From positions 124,001 through 188,000 of the forward strand of contig FLQS01000045.1 of the NCBI GenBank assembly GCA_900078375.1: a DNA stretch of 64,000 bases. The letters run 5' to 3'. Each line of letters starts with the position of its first letter. The first letter of the stretch is position 1. Under the pieces are notes generated by a model. The model did no database searches and had not been told where the DNA came from. It was given only the letters and a program-made list of their open reading frames with translations. The position numbers and the translations under genes were made by a program. Positions 17,355 to 24,986 of the stretch are shown here, piece after piece. This DNA is from an uncultured Mycobacterium sp. Lineage in GTDB: Bacteria > Actinomycetota > Actinomycetes > Mycobacteriales > Mycobacteriaceae.

Positions 17355-19166
17355 GTCGAGCTGGGCGGCCGCGAGTCGGGCCGAGTGTGCCGTCGCCGCC
17401 CAACCTGCCCACGGTCCTGCTGAGTGCAGAGGTGACGCCAAACCCGTTGTGGCGCTGACTATTCGGACGCCCGGCCCGTTGAGCCACCGCGCGATCAAGG
17501 AGGTCTCCTCGACCAGCGCCCCGCCGAGGGGTGCTGGTCGGGGAAGGATGGCCTGCGCGCAGGCCTGAAGGGCTTCGATTACGGGCATCGGTGGGACGCG
17601 GCGTGGAGCGACTCCGGCGGCGGCGAGCTGCCCGCTCCTGACCACCGCGAGTTGCCAGCCGCCGGCGCCGTCGGGGGCGGCGGCGACGAGTTCGTCGACA
17701 GCGGCCAGCGCCCGCAGGCGCTGGCCGCGCCAGAGCACGTCGACGGCCGCGGCGATGTGATCGCGCAGCCGTGCGGCGCTTTCAAAGCGGGCTCGCCCGG
17801 CCAGCTCGCCGACCTGGTCGATGGCTGCGCACAGCGCACTGTTGTCCAGCCCGCCGATTAGCGCGGCCGCCCGCAGCGGGGCGGCCGCGTAGTCAGCGCC
17901 GGCGATGCCGCGCGGTGCCGGACATCCGGACACCTCGCGCTCGGGACACTTCGGGCCGTGCTCTCCCGTGCGCGCGATGCGGGCGGTACAGGTGCGCACG
18001 CCGGTGAACCGGGCCAGCAAGTCGGCGGTGTCGGCGGCGTCGGCCCGCGACCGGAACGGACCGATGGCGTGGTCATGGCGCGGCTCGCGGACAACCGACA
18101 GCCGGGGGAACGCCTCGTCGGTCAGCGCCACCCACCACCAGCGGTGCGGGAAGCGGGAGCGGCGGTTGTAGGGCGGGGCGTGTGCGGCCAGCAGTCGCAG
18201 CTCGCGGACCCCGGCCTCCAGTGGGTGCGCGCATTCGACGTGGTCGACCTTTGTGGCCAGACCGACCATCTCTTTCATCCGCCCGCGCGGATCGGCGCCG
18301 GTGAAGTATTGATTCACCCGGCGGCGCAGATCGGTGGCGGTGCCGATGTAGAGCACCTCGCCGGTCGGCCCGCGGAACAGGTACACCCCCGGCCGGTGTG
18401 GCAGGTTGCGGGCCAGAACCCGTTTGCCCCGTTGGGCGTTGGAGATGTTGGGCAGGTACCCGCGCAGATCGGTATAGGTGTGCACGCCCTGATTGCCAAC
18501 CCGTTCGATCAGTGCGTGCAGCACGTCGACGGTGGCGCGGGCGTCATCCAGCGCGCGGTGGTTCGGCTGGGTGGCAGAGCCGACGAGTGCAGCCAGCGTG
18601 GCCAGCCGCACGCTGGGTGCCTCCTCGCGGGTGAGCACCCGGCGGGCCAGCCGCACCGTGCACAGCACCGGCGGGTGCGGCCAGGGGATGCCGCACTGTT
18701 CGGCGGCCGAGCGCAGGAAGCCGATGTCGAAGCCGGCGTTGTGCGCCACGAGCACGGCGCCGCGGGCGAACTCCAGGAACATCGGCAGCACCGCGGCGAT
18801 GGTGGGCGCATCGTGCACCATCGCGGTGGTGATGCCGGTCAGCTGGACGATCTGCGGGGGGATGGACCGCTGCGGGTCGACCAGGGTGGCGAACTCGCCG
18901 AGCACCTCACCGCCGCGGACCTTGATCGCGCCGATCTCGGTGATGGCGTCGCGGGACCCGTCGGCCGAGGCGGTGGCGCGCCCGCCGGTGGTCTCCAGGT
19001 CGACGACCACGAACGTGGTGTCCCGCAACGACAGGTCGGCGGCCGGGTCGACGTCGGCGAAGCTCAGCTGCGCATCACCCCGGTGCGCAGCACCGGAAAC
19101 CGCATCAGCTGACCCCGCCACAGCAGTTGACGGTAGGCAGCCCCACCGACAGGACGTCGGCGCCAC
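17229..19166 (-). CDS. DEDDh 3'-5' exonuclease fused to a GIY-YIG endonuclease domain (UvrC-like)
   Basis: A 645-residue fusion. The N-terminal exonuclease domain has the DEDDh motifs VVDLETTGG (near 52-60), LVAHNAGFDIGFL and NHRALDDARAT, as in DNA polymerase III epsilon. A GIY-YIG nuclease domain follows, starting RPGVYLFRGPTGEVLYIGTA, and then a UvrC-like region with a paired-helix segment (GRARFESAARLRDHI). Such fusions are common in actinobacteria (Rv2191 type) and are thought to act in DNA repair or recombination; the substrate is unknown. The start is uncertain: GTG at 19166 is used, GTG at 19121 is also possible, and neither has a strong ribosome-binding site. The 3' end runs 126 bases into trpD on the other strand. 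Confidence 0.88.
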   Translation of the reverse strand: MAPTSCRWGCLPSTAVAGSADAVSGAAHRGDAQLSFADVDPAADLSLRDTTFVVVDLETTGGRATASADGSRDAITEIGAIKVRGGEVLGEFATLVDPQRSIPPQIVQLTGITTAMVHDAPTIAAVLPMFLEFARGAVLVAHNAGFDIGFLRSAAEQCGIPWPHPPVLCTVRLARRVLTREEAPSVRLATLAALVGSATQPNHRALDDARATVDVLHALIERVGNQGVHTYTDLRGYLPNISNAQRGKRVLARNLPHRPGVYLFRGPTGEVLYIGTATDLRRRVNQYFTGADPRGRMKEMVGLATKVDHVECAHPLEAGVRELRLLAAHAPPYNRRSRFPHRWWWVALTDEAFPRLSVVREPRHDHAIGPFRSRADAADTADLLARFTGVRTCTARIARTGEHGPKCPEREVSGCPAPRGIAGADYAAAPLRAAALIGGLDNSALCAAIDQVGELAGRARFESAARLRDHIAAAVDVLWRGQRLRALAAVDELVAAAPDGAGGWQLAVVRSGQLAAAGVAPRRVPPMPVIEALQACAQAILPRPAPLGGALVEETSLIARWLNGPGVRIVSATTGLASPLHSAGPWAGWAATAHSARLAAAQLDSELLGEPHPTREELLGRTGVDRLGGAGQPLLPGRQPFGVAG

Positions 19167-19237
19167 TCCGAGCGGACCCGGACTTGTCGGGGGTCGCAGT
19201 TAGCGTGCGGCCAACACGATGAGAGAGGAGACCCGAG

Positions 19238-19459
19238 ATGGAAATAGACCCAACCGAACCGGTTGTCATCGACTGCGACGACTGCGCGGTTCGCGGGCCG
19301 GGCTGCCGCGACTGTGTGGTGAGCGTGTTGCTCGGTGTACCGGAGACTTTGCTGGAAGACGAGCGGGCGGCATTGGAAGTGCTGGCCGAGGCCGGTTTGG
19401 CGCCGCGATTGAAGCTGGTGCCGATCCACCGCCACGGGGGCTCAGGGCTGGCGAGCTAG
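19238..19459 (+). CDS. 73-residue conserved-looking protein with a CxxC-x6-CxxC motif
   Basis: A small acidic protein whose N-terminal half has four cysteines, C13, C16, C23 and C26, in a CxxC-x6-CxxC spacing (DCDDC and GCRDC). Such an arrangement could bind zinc or an Fe-S cluster. A helical, Leu/Ala/Glu-rich segment follows (about 38-58). The ATG follows GAGAGGAGAC, a good ribosome-binding site, and the frame shows the codon bias of neighbouring genes. It lies between the divergent nuclease gene and ripC. I know of no assigned function. Candidates are a zinc-ribbon regulator or an electron-transfer partner, both speculative. Confidence 0.75.
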   Translation: MEIDPTEPVVIDCDDCAVRGPGCRDCVVSVLLGVPETLLEDERAALEVLAEAGLAPRLKLVPIHRHGGSGLAS

Positions 19460-19626
19460 GGGCCTGATAGGTTGGATGGCAGGTTGTGACTGGTGTGGCC
19501 GGTGAGGCTGAGAGTCTCTTGAGAACTGTGTCCCTGGTTGGACAACGCTGATGCCATTTCGTAACCTGTTCGAGACCTTAGGCACTCGATGCAGCGACAT
19601 CGACGGCGATACAAGGAAGCGCAATC

Positions 19627-20799
19627 TTGAGCTTTTACCGCAGATACCTGACTAAACGCGTTTTCAAACGCCCTCTAGTAGGTGGGATCGCGGGGCTCAC
19701 GATCTTTGCGACTGTTATCTCCGGTTCGGTACATGCCGATCCCGCCGAAGACGGTGTGGCAAAGCTTAATGAGTTGTCACGACAGGCAGAACAGCTCACC
19801 GAGTCCATGCATTCCGCTCAGCTTGATCTTGACAAGAAGCTGCAAGCAGAGGGTGCCGCGGAAAAGAAGCACACCGACGACCTCGCCGCCGCCGACGCGG
19901 CCAAAGCTCAGTTGGCTACCTATCAGATCGCGGTCGACAAATTTGCTGTCGCGGTTTACATGGGAGGCAGCACGGACGGCCTGAGTGCCATCCTGACAGC
20001 CGAGTCGCCGCAGGGCCTGATCGACAAACTGACCGTGCAGCGCGCGATGGCCACCGAGATGTCCGCCCAGATGGAGAACTATCGGCGGGCTAACGACCAA
20101 CTCCGCCAGGCCGAGGCCGCCTCGGCCAAGTCGGCGGCCGACGCCAAGACGGCCGCCGAGCAGGCCGCGGCCGTGCGCGCCGAGCTGCAGCGCAAGCAGT
20201 CCCAGCTGCAGGTACAGATCTCGGCTGTGAAGTCGCGCTACCAGACATTGACCCCCGATCAGCGGACGGCGCTGGCTGCCCCCGGACCGCCGCCGCCGGC
20301 CGACATCCTGGCGCTGGGTGCTCCTGCTGGTCTCCCGCCGCTGGCCGACGCGCCGCCGCCGCCGCCGCCGGACGCGCTGCCGGGTCTGCCGCCGCCACCG
20401 GACGCCGCCCAGGTCATCCCGATGGCCGCCGTGCCCGTCCCAGGCCCGGGTAGCGATCAGGGTGCCGTCGCCGTGCAGGCCGCCCTCACCCGGATCGGCG
20501 ACCCGTACGTCTGGGGTGGCTCCGGTCCCACCCAGTTCGACTGCTCCGGTCTGGTGATGTGGGCCTTCCAGCAGGCCGGGATCTTCCTGCCACACTCCAG
20601 CCAGGCGCTAGCCAACGGCGGTCAGCCGGTCTCGATGGACCAGATGCAGCCCGGCGACGTTGTGAACTACTACTCCGACGCATCGCATTCGGCGATCTAC
20701 ATCGGAGACGGGATGATGGTCCACGCCTCGACGTTCGGCCGGCCGGTGATGATCTCCCCGGTGAACAACGCCCCGATCTACAACGTCCGCCGCTACTGA
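19627..20799 (+). CDS. ripC: NlpC/P60 peptidoglycan endopeptidase
   Basis: RipC (Rv2190c type) is an exported D,L-endopeptidase that cuts peptidoglycan stem peptides during division; the family is known to be activated through FtsEX. The 390-residue protein has an N-terminal signal or anchor (about 17-38). A long coiled coil runs about 45-215, a Pro-rich hinge about 217-275, and the catalytic domain occupies 285-390. Catalytic residues are C306 (FDCSGLVMWAF), H354 (ASHSAIYIG) and H366 (MVHAS). The start is a TTG at 19627 with an AAGGAAG site upstream. The 167 bases before it hold no other gene and should contain the promoter. The HExxH protein follows after about 40 bases. Confidence 0.93.
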   Translation: MSFYRRYLTKRVFKRPLVGGIAGLTIFATVISGSVHADPAEDGVAKLNELSRQAEQLTESMHSAQLDLDKKLQAEGAAEKKHTDDLAAADAAKAQLATYQIAVDKFAVAVYMGGSTDGLSAILTAESPQGLIDKLTVQRAMATEMSAQMENYRRANDQLRQAEAASAKSAADAKTAAEQAAAVRAELQRKQSQLQVQISAVKSRYQTLTPDQRTALAAPGPPPPADILALGAPAGLPPLADAPPPPPPDALPGLPPPPDAAQVIPMAAVPVPGPGSDQGAVAVQAALTRIGDPYVWGGSGPTQFDCSGLVMWAFQQAGIFLPHSSQALANGGQPVSMDQMQPGDVVNYYSDASHSAIYIGDGMMVHASTFGRPVMISPVNNAPIYNVRRY

Positions 20800-20839
20800 C
20801 CGATCGCGACGCCGGCCGGCGGCCGTCGTCGCCGTCGTA

Positions 20840-21643
20840 TTGGTCGCCGAACTGCTCGCGGCATCGGTTCTGATCGCCGCGCCGTCCGCGCCGCCACCGT
20901 CTCCGCACATCGCCGTTCCCGCTCCGGCACCCCTGGTCGTCGGTGACGGCCGCACCGTGCGGCTGATCAGCCTGGGCGGTGCCCCCACCGACGGCGTGCT
21001 CGACCGGATCGCCGGGGACATCGGCGACGCCGTCGGAGCGGTCGAGAAGTTCTGGGGCACCGAGTGGGACCATGAGATCGTCGTGATCGCCACCGACTCG
21101 CAGGCGCAGTTCGTCGCGCAGGCCGGCCTGGCCCCGGGCGGCAATTGGGCGGACATCGCCGCGGTATCGGTCGCCGACCATGTCGACTTCGCGCGCCATC
21201 ACGCCAGCGGGCAGCGCATCGTGTTCGCGCCCGGTGCTGCCAACATGAGCGACCGCTCATTGCGGATTGTGTTGACCCACGAGCTGTTTCACCTTGCCGC
21301 CCGTGCCGACACCGCGCTGGATGCGCCGCGTTGGCTGCTCGAGGGGGTGGCCGATTTCGTGGCGCGGCCACCGGAGCCGCTACCGCGGGACGCTGCGGCA
21401 GACACCGCGCTGCCCACCGACGCCGACCTGGATGTGGCCGGGCCGCAGCGGGAGCGGGGCTACGACCGCGCCTGGTGGTTCGCCCGATTCGTCGCCGACA
21501 GTTATGGCGTCGACGCGCTGCGCCGGCTCTACGTCGAGGCCTGCGGGCCTGGTCACGGGGACTTCGAAACCGCAGTGCGCCGCGCGCTTGGCACCGGAAC
21601 CGCCGAGCTACGCGCCCGCTGGGCGCAGTGGCTGACCCGCTAG
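20840..21643 (+). CDS. Exported HExxH (gluzincin-like) putative metalloprotease, Rv2189c-like
   Basis: A 267-residue protein with an N-terminal hydrophobic segment (about 1-17), a Pro/Ala-rich stretch, then a globular domain. The sequence LTHELFHLAA gives HExxH at residues 147-151, and WLLEGVADF places a glutamate (E168) 17 residues later, matching the zinc site of gluzincin peptidases (peptidase MA-like). The only canonical start is TTG at 20840. The in-frame codons just upstream encode a basic RRR stretch that would complete a signal peptide, so the true start may be non-canonical or overlap the ripC end. It lies between ripC and pimB on the same strand, suggesting an envelope role. Protease activity is inferred from the motif. 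Confidence 0.75.
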   Translation: MVAELLAASVLIAAPSAPPPSPHIAVPAPAPLVVGDGRTVRLISLGGAPTDGVLDRIAGDIGDAVGAVEKFWGTEWDHEIVVIATDSQAQFVAQAGLAPGGNWADIAAVSVADHVDFARHHASGQRIVFAPGAANMSDRSLRIVLTHELFHLAARADTALDAPRWLLEGVADFVARPPEPLPRDAAADTALPTDADLDVAGPQRERGYDRAWWFARFVADSYGVDALRRLYVEACGPGHGDFETAVRRALGTGTAELRARWAQWLTR

Positions 21644-21654
21644 CGTAGGTGGCG

Positions 21655-22803
21655 ATGACGCGGGTCCTGCTGGTCACCAATGACTTTCCGCCCCGCCGTG
21701 GCGGCATCCAGTCCTATCTCGAGCAGTTCGTCGGCCGGCTGGCCGACAGCGGCGAACATGAGCTGACCGTCTACGCCCCGAACTGGAAGGGCGCCGACGA
21801 CTACGACCGGGCGGCCCGTTACCGCATCGTGCGCCACCCCGGCACGCTGATGCTGCCCGAGCCGGGAGTGGACCGCCGGATGCGAGCCCTGATCGCCGAG
21901 CACGGCATCGAAACGGTGTGGTTCGGCGCCGCCGCGCCGCTGGCGCTGCTGGCCAACCGGGCCCGTGGCGCGGGTGCGCGCCGGGTGCTGGCCAGCACCC
22001 ACGGCCACGAGGTGGGCTGGTCGATGCTGCCCGTCGCCCGCTCGGCGTTGCGGCGCATCGGCGAGGACACCGACGTCGTGACCTTCATCAGCCACTACAC
22101 CCGCGGCCGGATCGCCGCCGCATTCGGCCCTGATGCCGCCCTGGAACACCTGCCGCCCGGCGTCGACTCCGACCGGTTCCGGCCGAACCCCGCGGCCAGG
22201 GCCGAATTGCGCGATCGCTGCGGCCTGAGCCAGCGGCCGACGGTCGTCTGCCTGTCCCGGCTCGTGCCGCGCAAAGGCCAGGACATGCTCATCAAGGCGC
22301 TGCCCGACATCCGCCGCCGGGTCGACGATGCCGTCCTGGTGATCGTCGGCGGCGGACCCTACGCCGATGACCTGCACAAGCTGGCCGACAACGTCGGTGT
22401 GAGCGATCACGTCATCTTCACCGGGGCGGTGCCCAGCGCCGAACTCGCGGGCCACTACGCAATGGCCGATGTCTTTGCGATGCCTTGCCGCACAAGGGGT
22501 TCCGGCCTGGATGTGGAGGGGCTGGGCATCGTGTTCCTGGAGGCGTCGGCCACCGGGGTTCCGGTGGTCGCCGGTGATTCGGGCGGCGCTCCCGAAACCG
22601 TCAAACAGGGGGAGACCGGCCGGGTGGTCGACGGGCGCTCGGTCGAGCAGATCGCCGACGCCGTCTCGGGCATCCTCGCCGATACCGCGCTGGCCGCGCG
22701 GATGGGGGAGGCCGGCCGGCAGTGGGTCGAGACGGACTGGAGCTGGGCCGCCCACACCGCTCGGCTTTCCGAACTCCTGCGTGCGGCCGATCGCACCGTG
22801 TGA
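21655..22803 (+). CDS. pimB: GDP-mannose-dependent phosphatidylinositol mannosyltransferase PimB'
   Basis: PimB' adds the second mannose to phosphatidylinositol monomannoside on the cytoplasmic face of the membrane, an essential early step toward PIMs, lipomannan and LAM. The 382-residue GT-B enzyme (GT4) begins TRVLLVTNDFPPRRGGIQSY with the GG loop. It contains STHGHEVGW, SRLVPRKGQ and the EX7E motif EGLGIVFLE (E288 and E296). The ATG at 21655 is chosen over a GTG two codons upstream because it fits the family N-terminus. It follows the HExxH gene by 11 bases and precedes an accessory pair of genes. Confidence 0.94.
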   Translation: MTRVLLVTNDFPPRRGGIQSYLEQFVGRLADSGEHELTVYAPNWKGADDYDRAARYRIVRHPGTLMLPEPGVDRRMRALIAEHGIETVWFGAAAPLALLANRARGAGARRVLASTHGHEVGWSMLPVARSALRRIGEDTDVVTFISHYTRGRIAAAFGPDAALEHLPPGVDSDRFRPNPAARAELRDRCGLSQRPTVVCLSRLVPRKGQDMLIKALPDIRRRVDDAVLVIVGGGPYADDLHKLADNVGVSDHVIFTGAVPSAELAGHYAMADVFAMPCRTRGSGLDVEGLGIVFLEASATGVPVVAGDSGGAPETVKQGETGRVVDGRSVEQIADAVSGILADTALAARMGEAGRQWVETDWSWAAHTARLSELLRAADRTV

Positions 22804-22813
22804 TCATGTGCCG

Positions 22814-23467
22814 ATGAGCAGCACGACCCGGCTCGTAGCACTCGGCGGTGTCCTGACCGCCGTCGCGGCGCTGCTCGGCCCGACCGGTGCCGCCCGGGCC
22901 GACGACTGCCCCGACGTCGAGGTGATCTTCGCCCGCGGTACCGGCGAGCCGCCTGGTATCGGCCGGGTGGGCCAGGCCTTCGCCGACGCGCTCGCGCCGC
23001 AGCTGGGCGGGCGGACCATGGACACCTACGGGGTGAACTACCCGGCCAGCCTGAACTTCCTCGCGGCAGCATCCGGTGCCGACGACGCGGCCGCCCGCAT
23101 CGCGGACATGGGTGCCCGGTGCCCGCAGACCTTGTTGGTGCTGGGCGGGTTCTCCCAGGGTGCGGCCGCGGTGTCGATGCTGGCCGGGGTGCCTCCGGTC
23201 GGACAACGGATCGGCAACATCGGGTCGGCGCCGCCGCTGCCACCGGCCAGCGCCGGACAGGTCGCCGCGGTCGCGGTGTTCGGCAATCCCGGGGCCCGGT
23301 TCGGCACCCCGCTGTCGACCACCGGCCAGTTCGCCGGCCGCGCCATCGACGTGTGCAGTGGTGGCGACCCGATCTGCTCGGCGGGACGTGACCGCGGCGC
23401 GCACAGTGCCTACGAGCTGCCGCCGTACCCCGACCAGGCGGCGGGCTTCGTGGCCGGTCTGATCTGA
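22814..23467 (+). CDS. Secreted cutinase-family serine esterase
   Basis: A 217-residue cutinase-like protein: signal peptide to about residue 29 (ending ARA before DDCP), then an alpha/beta hydrolase domain. The nucleophile is S114 in GGFSQGAA; D185 (GGDPIC) and H197 (RGAHSAY) complete the triad. Cysteine pairs C32/C103 and C181/C188 match the family disulfides. Mycobacterial cutinases hydrolyse lipid and polyester esters, with specificity not predictable here. The ATG at 22814 is used; an in-frame GTG lies two codons upstream. I do not remember a cutinase between pimB and fadD15 in M. tuberculosis, so this looks like a lineage-specific insertion with the acyltransferase that follows. Confidence 0.9.
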   Translation: MSSTTRLVALGGVLTAVAALLGPTGAARADDCPDVEVIFARGTGEPPGIGRVGQAFADALAPQLGGRTMDTYGVNYPASLNFLAAASGADDAAARIADMGARCPQTLLVLGGFSQGAAAVSMLAGVPPVGQRIGNIGSAPPLPPASAGQVAAVAVFGNPGARFGTPLSTTGQFAGRAIDVCSGGDPICSAGRDRGAHSAYELPPYPDQAAGFVAGLI

Positions 23468-23484
23468 GGCGTATCCTCGCGCGG

Positions 23485-24750
23485 GTGCTCGCCAGCCCTG
23501 AACTCGACCTCCGCACCGGTGCATCCCGGCCGGTGGATGGGCGGCTGGACTCCCTGACCGGGCTGCGAGCCCTGGCGGCGCTGCTGGTGGTCGGCACCCA
23601 CGCGGCCTTCGCGACCGGCAAGCTCAGCCACGGTTTCATCGGCTTGGTGTGGGCTCGGCTCGAGGTCGGAGTATCGATCTTCTTCGCGCTGTCCGGTTTC
23701 CTGCTGTTCCGCCCGTGGGTCGCCGCGGCGGCCGATGCGACGGCGGCGCCGTCGGCTCGGGTCTACGCCCGGCGCCGGCTTCGCCGGATCATGCCCGCCT
23801 ACGTGGTGACCGTCCTGGCGGCCTACGGCGTCTACTCGTTCTATTCGACCGGCCCCAATCCCGGCCAGAGCCTCACGGGCCTGATCCGGCACCTCACGCT
23901 GACCCAGATCTACACCGACAACTATCTGGTGACCTACCTGCATCGGGGGTTGTCGCAGACCTGGAGCTTGGCCGTGGAGGTGGCGTTCTACGCGGTACTG
24001 CCGCTGCTGGCGCATCTGCTGCTGGTGGTGCTGTGCGGCGACCGGTGGCGTCCGGCCCGGCTGCTGGCCGGTCTGGCCGGCCTGGCCGCGATCAGTCCGC
24101 TGTGGCTACTCGTGCTCAACGCAGGCGATTGGCTGCCGAACTCGGCCGGGATGTGGCTGCCGGCGCAGCTGGCCCCGTTCGCGGGCGGGATGGCGGTGGC
24201 TGTGCTGAACGTCATGGGGGTGTGCTGGCGGGCCGGGCTGCTGGTGTCGGCCGCGGCGGTGCTCTATCTGGTGGTGTCGACCCCGTTGGCCGGGGCCGTC
24301 ACTCTTGCCCCGGTGCCCCTGTGGGAGCCGCTGGCCAAGGCGCTGCTCTATGCCGCGATCGCCACGCTGGTGGTGGCGGCGCCGACGCTGGGCGGGCGCG
24401 GGCTGTTCGATCGGCTGTTGAGTAGCAAGCCCATGGTGTGGCTCGGCGAGATCTCCTACGAGATCTTCCTGCTGCACGTGTTGGTGATGGCCGTCGTGCT
24501 GGGTGCGGTGCTGGGCTGGCCGTTGTTCACCGGCTCACTGCCCGGCCTGTATCTGCTGACGTTGGCCGTCACGATTCCGTTGGCCTGGCTGCTGCACCGG
24601 TTGACCAGTGTGCGGCAGGCTACGTGCCGGTGCCCGGGCAGCCGAGGAGCGCATTTCCAGTCCAGGTGGGGTGTGCCTTCAAGTTTTCGGCACACCACGC
24701 CGCGCCGTCTTCGGTCGTGCTCTTCCACTGATAGGCATGTTGGTCTTTGA
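23485..24750 (+). CDS. Integral membrane acyltransferase, acyltransferase-3 family
   Basis: A 421-residue protein with about ten membrane spans. Family features include the N-terminal RLDSLTGLRALAALLVVGTHA with its catalytic-type histidine, FFALSGFLLFRPW, and TWSLAVEVAFYAVLPLL. Such enzymes O-acylate sugars of envelope glycans or lipids. It starts with GTG 18 bases after the cutinase stop, so the two may be co-expressed. The last ~40 residues, after LLHRLTSVR, are hydrophilic and Arg-rich, unlike the family end. They lie antisense to the 3' end of the convergent small gene, as if the original stop had been lost. The function of the core is a family-level call. Confidence 0.85.
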   Translation: MLASPELDLRTGASRPVDGRLDSLTGLRALAALLVVGTHAAFATGKLSHGFIGLVWARLEVGVSIFFALSGFLLFRPWVAAAADATAAPSARVYARRRLRRIMPAYVVTVLAAYGVYSFYSTGPNPGQSLTGLIRHLTLTQIYTDNYLVTYLHRGLSQTWSLAVEVAFYAVLPLLAHLLLVVLCGDRWRPARLLAGLAGLAAISPLWLLVLNAGDWLPNSAGMWLPAQLAPFAGGMAVAVLNVMGVCWRAGLLVSAAAVLYLVVSTPLAGAVTLAPVPLWEPLAKALLYAAIATLVVAAPTLGGRGLFDRLLSSKPMVWLGEISYEIFLLHVLVMAVVLGAVLGWPLFTGSLPGLYLLTLAVTIPLAWLLHRLTSVRQATCRCPGSRGAHFQSRWGVPSSFRHTTPRRLRSCSSTDRHVGL

Positions 24751-24958
24751 GGGCCTGCTGACCCTCTGGGCTGGTTGCCGAATTACCGGGCTTGCCCGCA
24801 GTCGCAAGCCCCGCATTGCAGTTCAGGAACAGCAACATGGTGTTGTTGGTCTGCTGAAAATTGTCACCTTTGACCCACGGCGCCTTCTGCGAACGGGTCA
24901 CGATGCACTGATCGGTCGGCAACTCGGAGTCGACCCGCCCGGCCACGACGGCGGTCAC
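24620..24958 (-). CDS. 112-residue protein of unknown function downstream of fadD15
   Basis: A small protein with three widely spaced cysteines plus one near the end (TDQCIV, LNCNAG, AWCAENL, LLGCPG), a pattern typical of exported, disulfide-bonded proteins. No signal peptide is visible. GTG at 24958 has a GGAGG ribosome-binding site five bases upstream; a second GTG at 24976 is less well placed. It starts 28 bases after the fadD15 stop on the same strand, so it is probably in that transcript. Reading upstream in the same frame gives a plausible continuation inside the fadD15 end, hinting that a longer ancestor lost its 5' part. I do not recognise the family. Its 3' end overlaps the acyltransferase tail on the other strand. 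Confidence 0.6.
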   Translation of the reverse strand: MTAVVAGRVDSELPTDQCIVTRSQKAPWVKGDNFQQTNNTMLLFLNCNAGLATAGKPGNSATSPEGQQALKDQHAYQWKSTTEDGAAWCAENLKAHPTWTGNALLGCPGTGT

Positions 24959-24986
24959 CGTTACCTCCGTATGCACCGCGGTGGGC

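Noticed and set aside
19460..19626. Possible cyclic-di-AMP (ydaO) riboswitch upstream of ripC
   Set aside because: The 167-base leader is short for the class and I could not find the expected paired elements; an ordinary promoter region is simpler.
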